Position numbers and translations under genes: made by a program
Notes under the pieces: model-generated
Told to the model about the DNA's origin: nothing
Seen by the model: only the letters and a program-made list of their open reading frames with translations
Databases searched by the model: none
Shown here: piece after piece, positions 24,501 to 25,482 of the stretch
Layout of the letters: every line of letters starts with the position of its first letter
How positions within the stretch are numbered: position 1 is the first letter of the stretch
Source of the DNA: Bacteroidales bacterium
Lineage (GTDB): Bacteria > Bacteroidota > Bacteroidia > Bacteroidales > UBA4181
Assembly (NCBI GenBank): GCA_031287245.1
Contig: JAITTD010000120.1
Span: 1 to 25,482, forward strand
DNA: 25,482 bases
Direction of reading: 5' to 3'

Positions 24501-25482
24501 CGTATCCCTTGTGCAGGCGGGGTCAGTATCAAATCGGCGGTGAAAAACAGCGCCGTTACCGTAAAGGGCGCAGATACATCGGCGGGGATGGCGAATGTGA
24601 CCGCCTGCGTGGTCTTATTGGGTGTGAACGTTAACGCTGTGCCTGTTTTGTCGCTTGTCCATTCTTTGAAAGCGTTGAGCGCCACCGTTGGGGCAAGAGC
24701 AAAGTCAACGCTTGCCGTTTTTCCGGCAAGGAACACACCGCCGCCAGAGGGCGTAGCGGCGGATGCAGGGTTTACCGCCACCGACACGGTGTAGTAATTG
24801 AGCGTTGCCGTGACGTCATTTTCGACGATGACGGGTATGCTGAAACCGGTATCGTCCGCGCCGTCGAAAATGCGGTAAGTACCGCTGTTGGCGACGTTGC
24901 TGAAAATCACGGTGTCGTTTGCGCCCACTCCGGTGTCAATGATGGCGCCGACAGCATTGCGCAACGTGAACGTTTTGCCGTGCAGCAGATAGCCTGCGTT
25001 GTCGAGGTTCACAATCAGCGTGACAGGGCGGGGCTTTATCTCAAACTGTCTGCCGAGCGGCGTAAAGATGAGCGTATAGTTTTTGCTTGTTTCTTCCAAC
25101 AAACCTATCGTGATGTCATACCAACCCACAGCCTCGCCCGGGTCGCGGCTCAATTCGTTGATGAGCAGGCTTGGGACTTTCGCCTCATCGCCATTTTTCC
25201 AGCCATTTACCGAATAGGTGTAGGGGAGAGGGTCGGGGTCGTTATAAATCTTGCTTTGCCCCGCGTCGGGCGTGATGGTGAGCGTGGCGGGCTTTATCTC
25301 AAACTTTATGTTCGGCGTAAATTTGAGCGTATAATTGCCGCTCGTTTCTGCCCACTGATCTATTATGATGTCATACAAACCCACAGCCTCGCCTGCATCG
25401 CGCTTCAGTACGACTGTGAGCAGGCTTGAGGCGTTCGCCTCGTCGCCATTTTTCCAGCCATTTACCGAATAGGTGTAGGGGA
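21593..25482 (-). CDS. Giant T9SS-exported MBG-repeat surface protein, N-terminus beyond the window
   Basis: The frame is open from the window end to TGA at 21593-21595: at least 1295 residues with no true start in view. The visible protein opens with MBG-type repeats (PYTYSVNGWKNGD, VGWYDITIG, NYTLIFTP, FEIKP) of 85-residue period. Next comes an InlB-B-like repeat region (YYTVSVAVNPASAATPSGGG, FLAGKTASVDF) and a long beta-rich central part. A calcium-binding thrombospondin-3/dockerin-like loop follows (GDIDGDGLTNEEEINLGTD). The last 80 or so residues form a type-A T9SS sorting domain (LKAYPNPSARGQ, MSVTGRLVKYI, LPAGIYIIKVNNEYAKIVI). It is therefore predicted to be secreted through T9SS and anchored on the cell surface, probably as an adhesin. 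A GTG at 25384 is internal, not the start. Confidence 0.92.
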   Translation of the reverse strand, partial: PYTYSVNGWKNGDEANASSLLTVVLKRDAGEAVGLYDIIIDQWAETSGNYTLKFTPNIKFEIKPATLTITPDAGQSKIYNDPDPLPYTYSVNGWKNGDEAKVPSLLINELSRDPGEAVGWYDITIGLLEETSKNYTLIFTPLGRQFEIKPRPVTLIVNLDNAGYLLHGKTFTLRNAVGAIIDTGVGANDTVIFSNVANSGTYRIFDGADDTGFSIPVIVENDVTATLNYYTVSVAVNPASAATPSGGGVFLAGKTASVDFALAPTVALNAFKEWTSDKTGTALTFTPNKTTQAVTFAIPADVSAPFTVTALFFTADLILTPPAQGIRGNTTGNIAADVTTGGYTATPAYSSLLWFREPVNSAASLIPDSVTFNSLYAAADAANKGEINPFNGNANIAADKNARYWVMTTVTVAAPQTFIRSVEIRNIFTSYPVNVRHIVPPNDILQNYSLITNTTGILPGIPYDLEGMAVVNALPNGLNYDVVHIAGLPAYTGAYSWLAPAETANNTPHDFTLNATFLTNTACDVYPSGGSTDRHYYSVVYTRDNTQWKAIRATIVDRKGVPLPGLTTVDIDVPTDTGDPWTSSSFKANNGHLVPPDDVTTGKNYYPRGWYISPGRHSIVDADDKVPATGTNPALWFAQPRFDDFDAVLHLDPAGTGAPYPLTNSDTLFIVYSSDDVTRVFENYYEYDAVTGTTSRSLKPTTPVYVPVGDKYTHTTKESTMPGKVIAGYSITHHDGSTIQPFTEVDVSALGPFDPQFEALTVMVDVIADMSINYYYTDVFPGTGIPAHEVVTVVERWYRFTNQGTQNLKPLKPFVMRANAATDGTKVYFAIDGDKSLAPRSVNNLVEPGGTIDFGSTDAYYKIVTVGPPDSTWIFNSGLDENTLTLSAAMAGTDVYLTGFGYDYASDGETPDVNQYIEEDYLLYPDADLLPGVDNFVKMPLLKSQAYSKLAPVFTGYVAIGWYWNASDPTATWDGLADFDRITPATGNTATASLPAGRPDNAVVISFIYAPAIGDIDGDGLTNEEEINLGTDLFNPDSEYTDVTNAIPNGTETRWLVDCGKDRVEITVHPIDPGTTVSYKGVAGFTFTVSDIRPGITKVEYTLTAANGKQMVHSIELEKWFEFDDIVYAGWNSALAVNNNPQTNKIGGVGYRFIENSYRWYLNGMETGETTQFYAVPNGANLNENDKYYVTMLTVEELPMRTCEGSPHWSTQQRPSLKAYPNPSARGQNIRIVVEGNADLDAGKPVDAWLMSVTGRLVKYIRLESPETVVNPDDLPAGIYIIKVNNEYAKIVIEN
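25047..25482 (-). repeat. MBG-domain DNA repeats, 255-bp period
   Basis: Two blocks are highly similar: one around 25127-25228 and one at 25380-25482, offset by 255 bp (85 codons). Each ends with the same stretch of about 37 identical bases (from 25191 and from 25446) encoding PYTYSVNGWKNGD. A matching upstream segment ending in TATGATGTCATAC or TGATGTCATAC adds to each unit. More units probably lie beyond the window. Confidence 0.9.

Noticed and set aside
25382..25384. GTG as start of the MBG protein
   Set aside because: The frame continues upstream to the window end and encodes another MBG unit (PYTYSVNGWKNGDEA), so this is an internal valine codon.

Overview
The window looks like a chromosome segment from a Bacteroidota (probably Bacteroidales) bacterium. 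The support is: a C-terminal type IX secretion (T9SS) sorting domain, DUF5686, GH29 fucosidase and carboxypeptidase-regulatory-like domain proteins, lipoprotein signals, near absence of Shine-Dalgarno sites, and repeated -7 promoter boxes of the form TAnnTTTG. No rRNA, tRNA, CRISPR array or intact insertion sequence was seen. I cannot name the species.

Layout. 1-2658: the tail of a TauE/SafE-type membrane protein; a conserved Bacteroidota protein of unknown function preceded by a 9-copy, 21-bp minisatellite that lies inside a possible small gene; an unrecognised lipoprotein; and a DUF3108 protein. The last two are divergent. 2668-7844 (minus): a compact cluster of an Hpt phosphotransfer protein, GH29 alpha-L-fucosidase, truA and a DUF5686 protein, with a 3-bp gap and an ATGA overlap. 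7974-15100: housekeeping genes purN, recA, a decayed PD-(D/E)XK transposase remnant, a PPP-like metallophosphoesterase, a META-domain lipoprotein, trxB, a LolC/E-like permease and trkA.

15155-19757 (minus): a promoter-to-terminator unit encoding a His-rich membrane protein, an outer-membrane porin-like protein with a Glu-rich loop, an imelysin (M75/EfeO-like) lipoprotein and a di-heme c-type oxidoreductase lipoprotein. I read this as a metal (most likely iron) acquisition system. It is the best candidate in the window for an under-described system. 19822-25482 (minus): an OmpA-family protein directly downstream of a very large T9SS-exported MBG-repeat surface protein that runs off the window end.

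Two classes of short repeat stand out. One is the 21-bp array, read as heptapeptides. The other is a TTGACA(A/G) heptanucleotide repeat that forms the end of purN and, 13 kb away, encodes the hydrophobic core of the OmpA-family signal peptide. Because 7 bp is not a multiple of 3, unit gain or loss in the second tract would shift the frame, so it could act as a phase switch.
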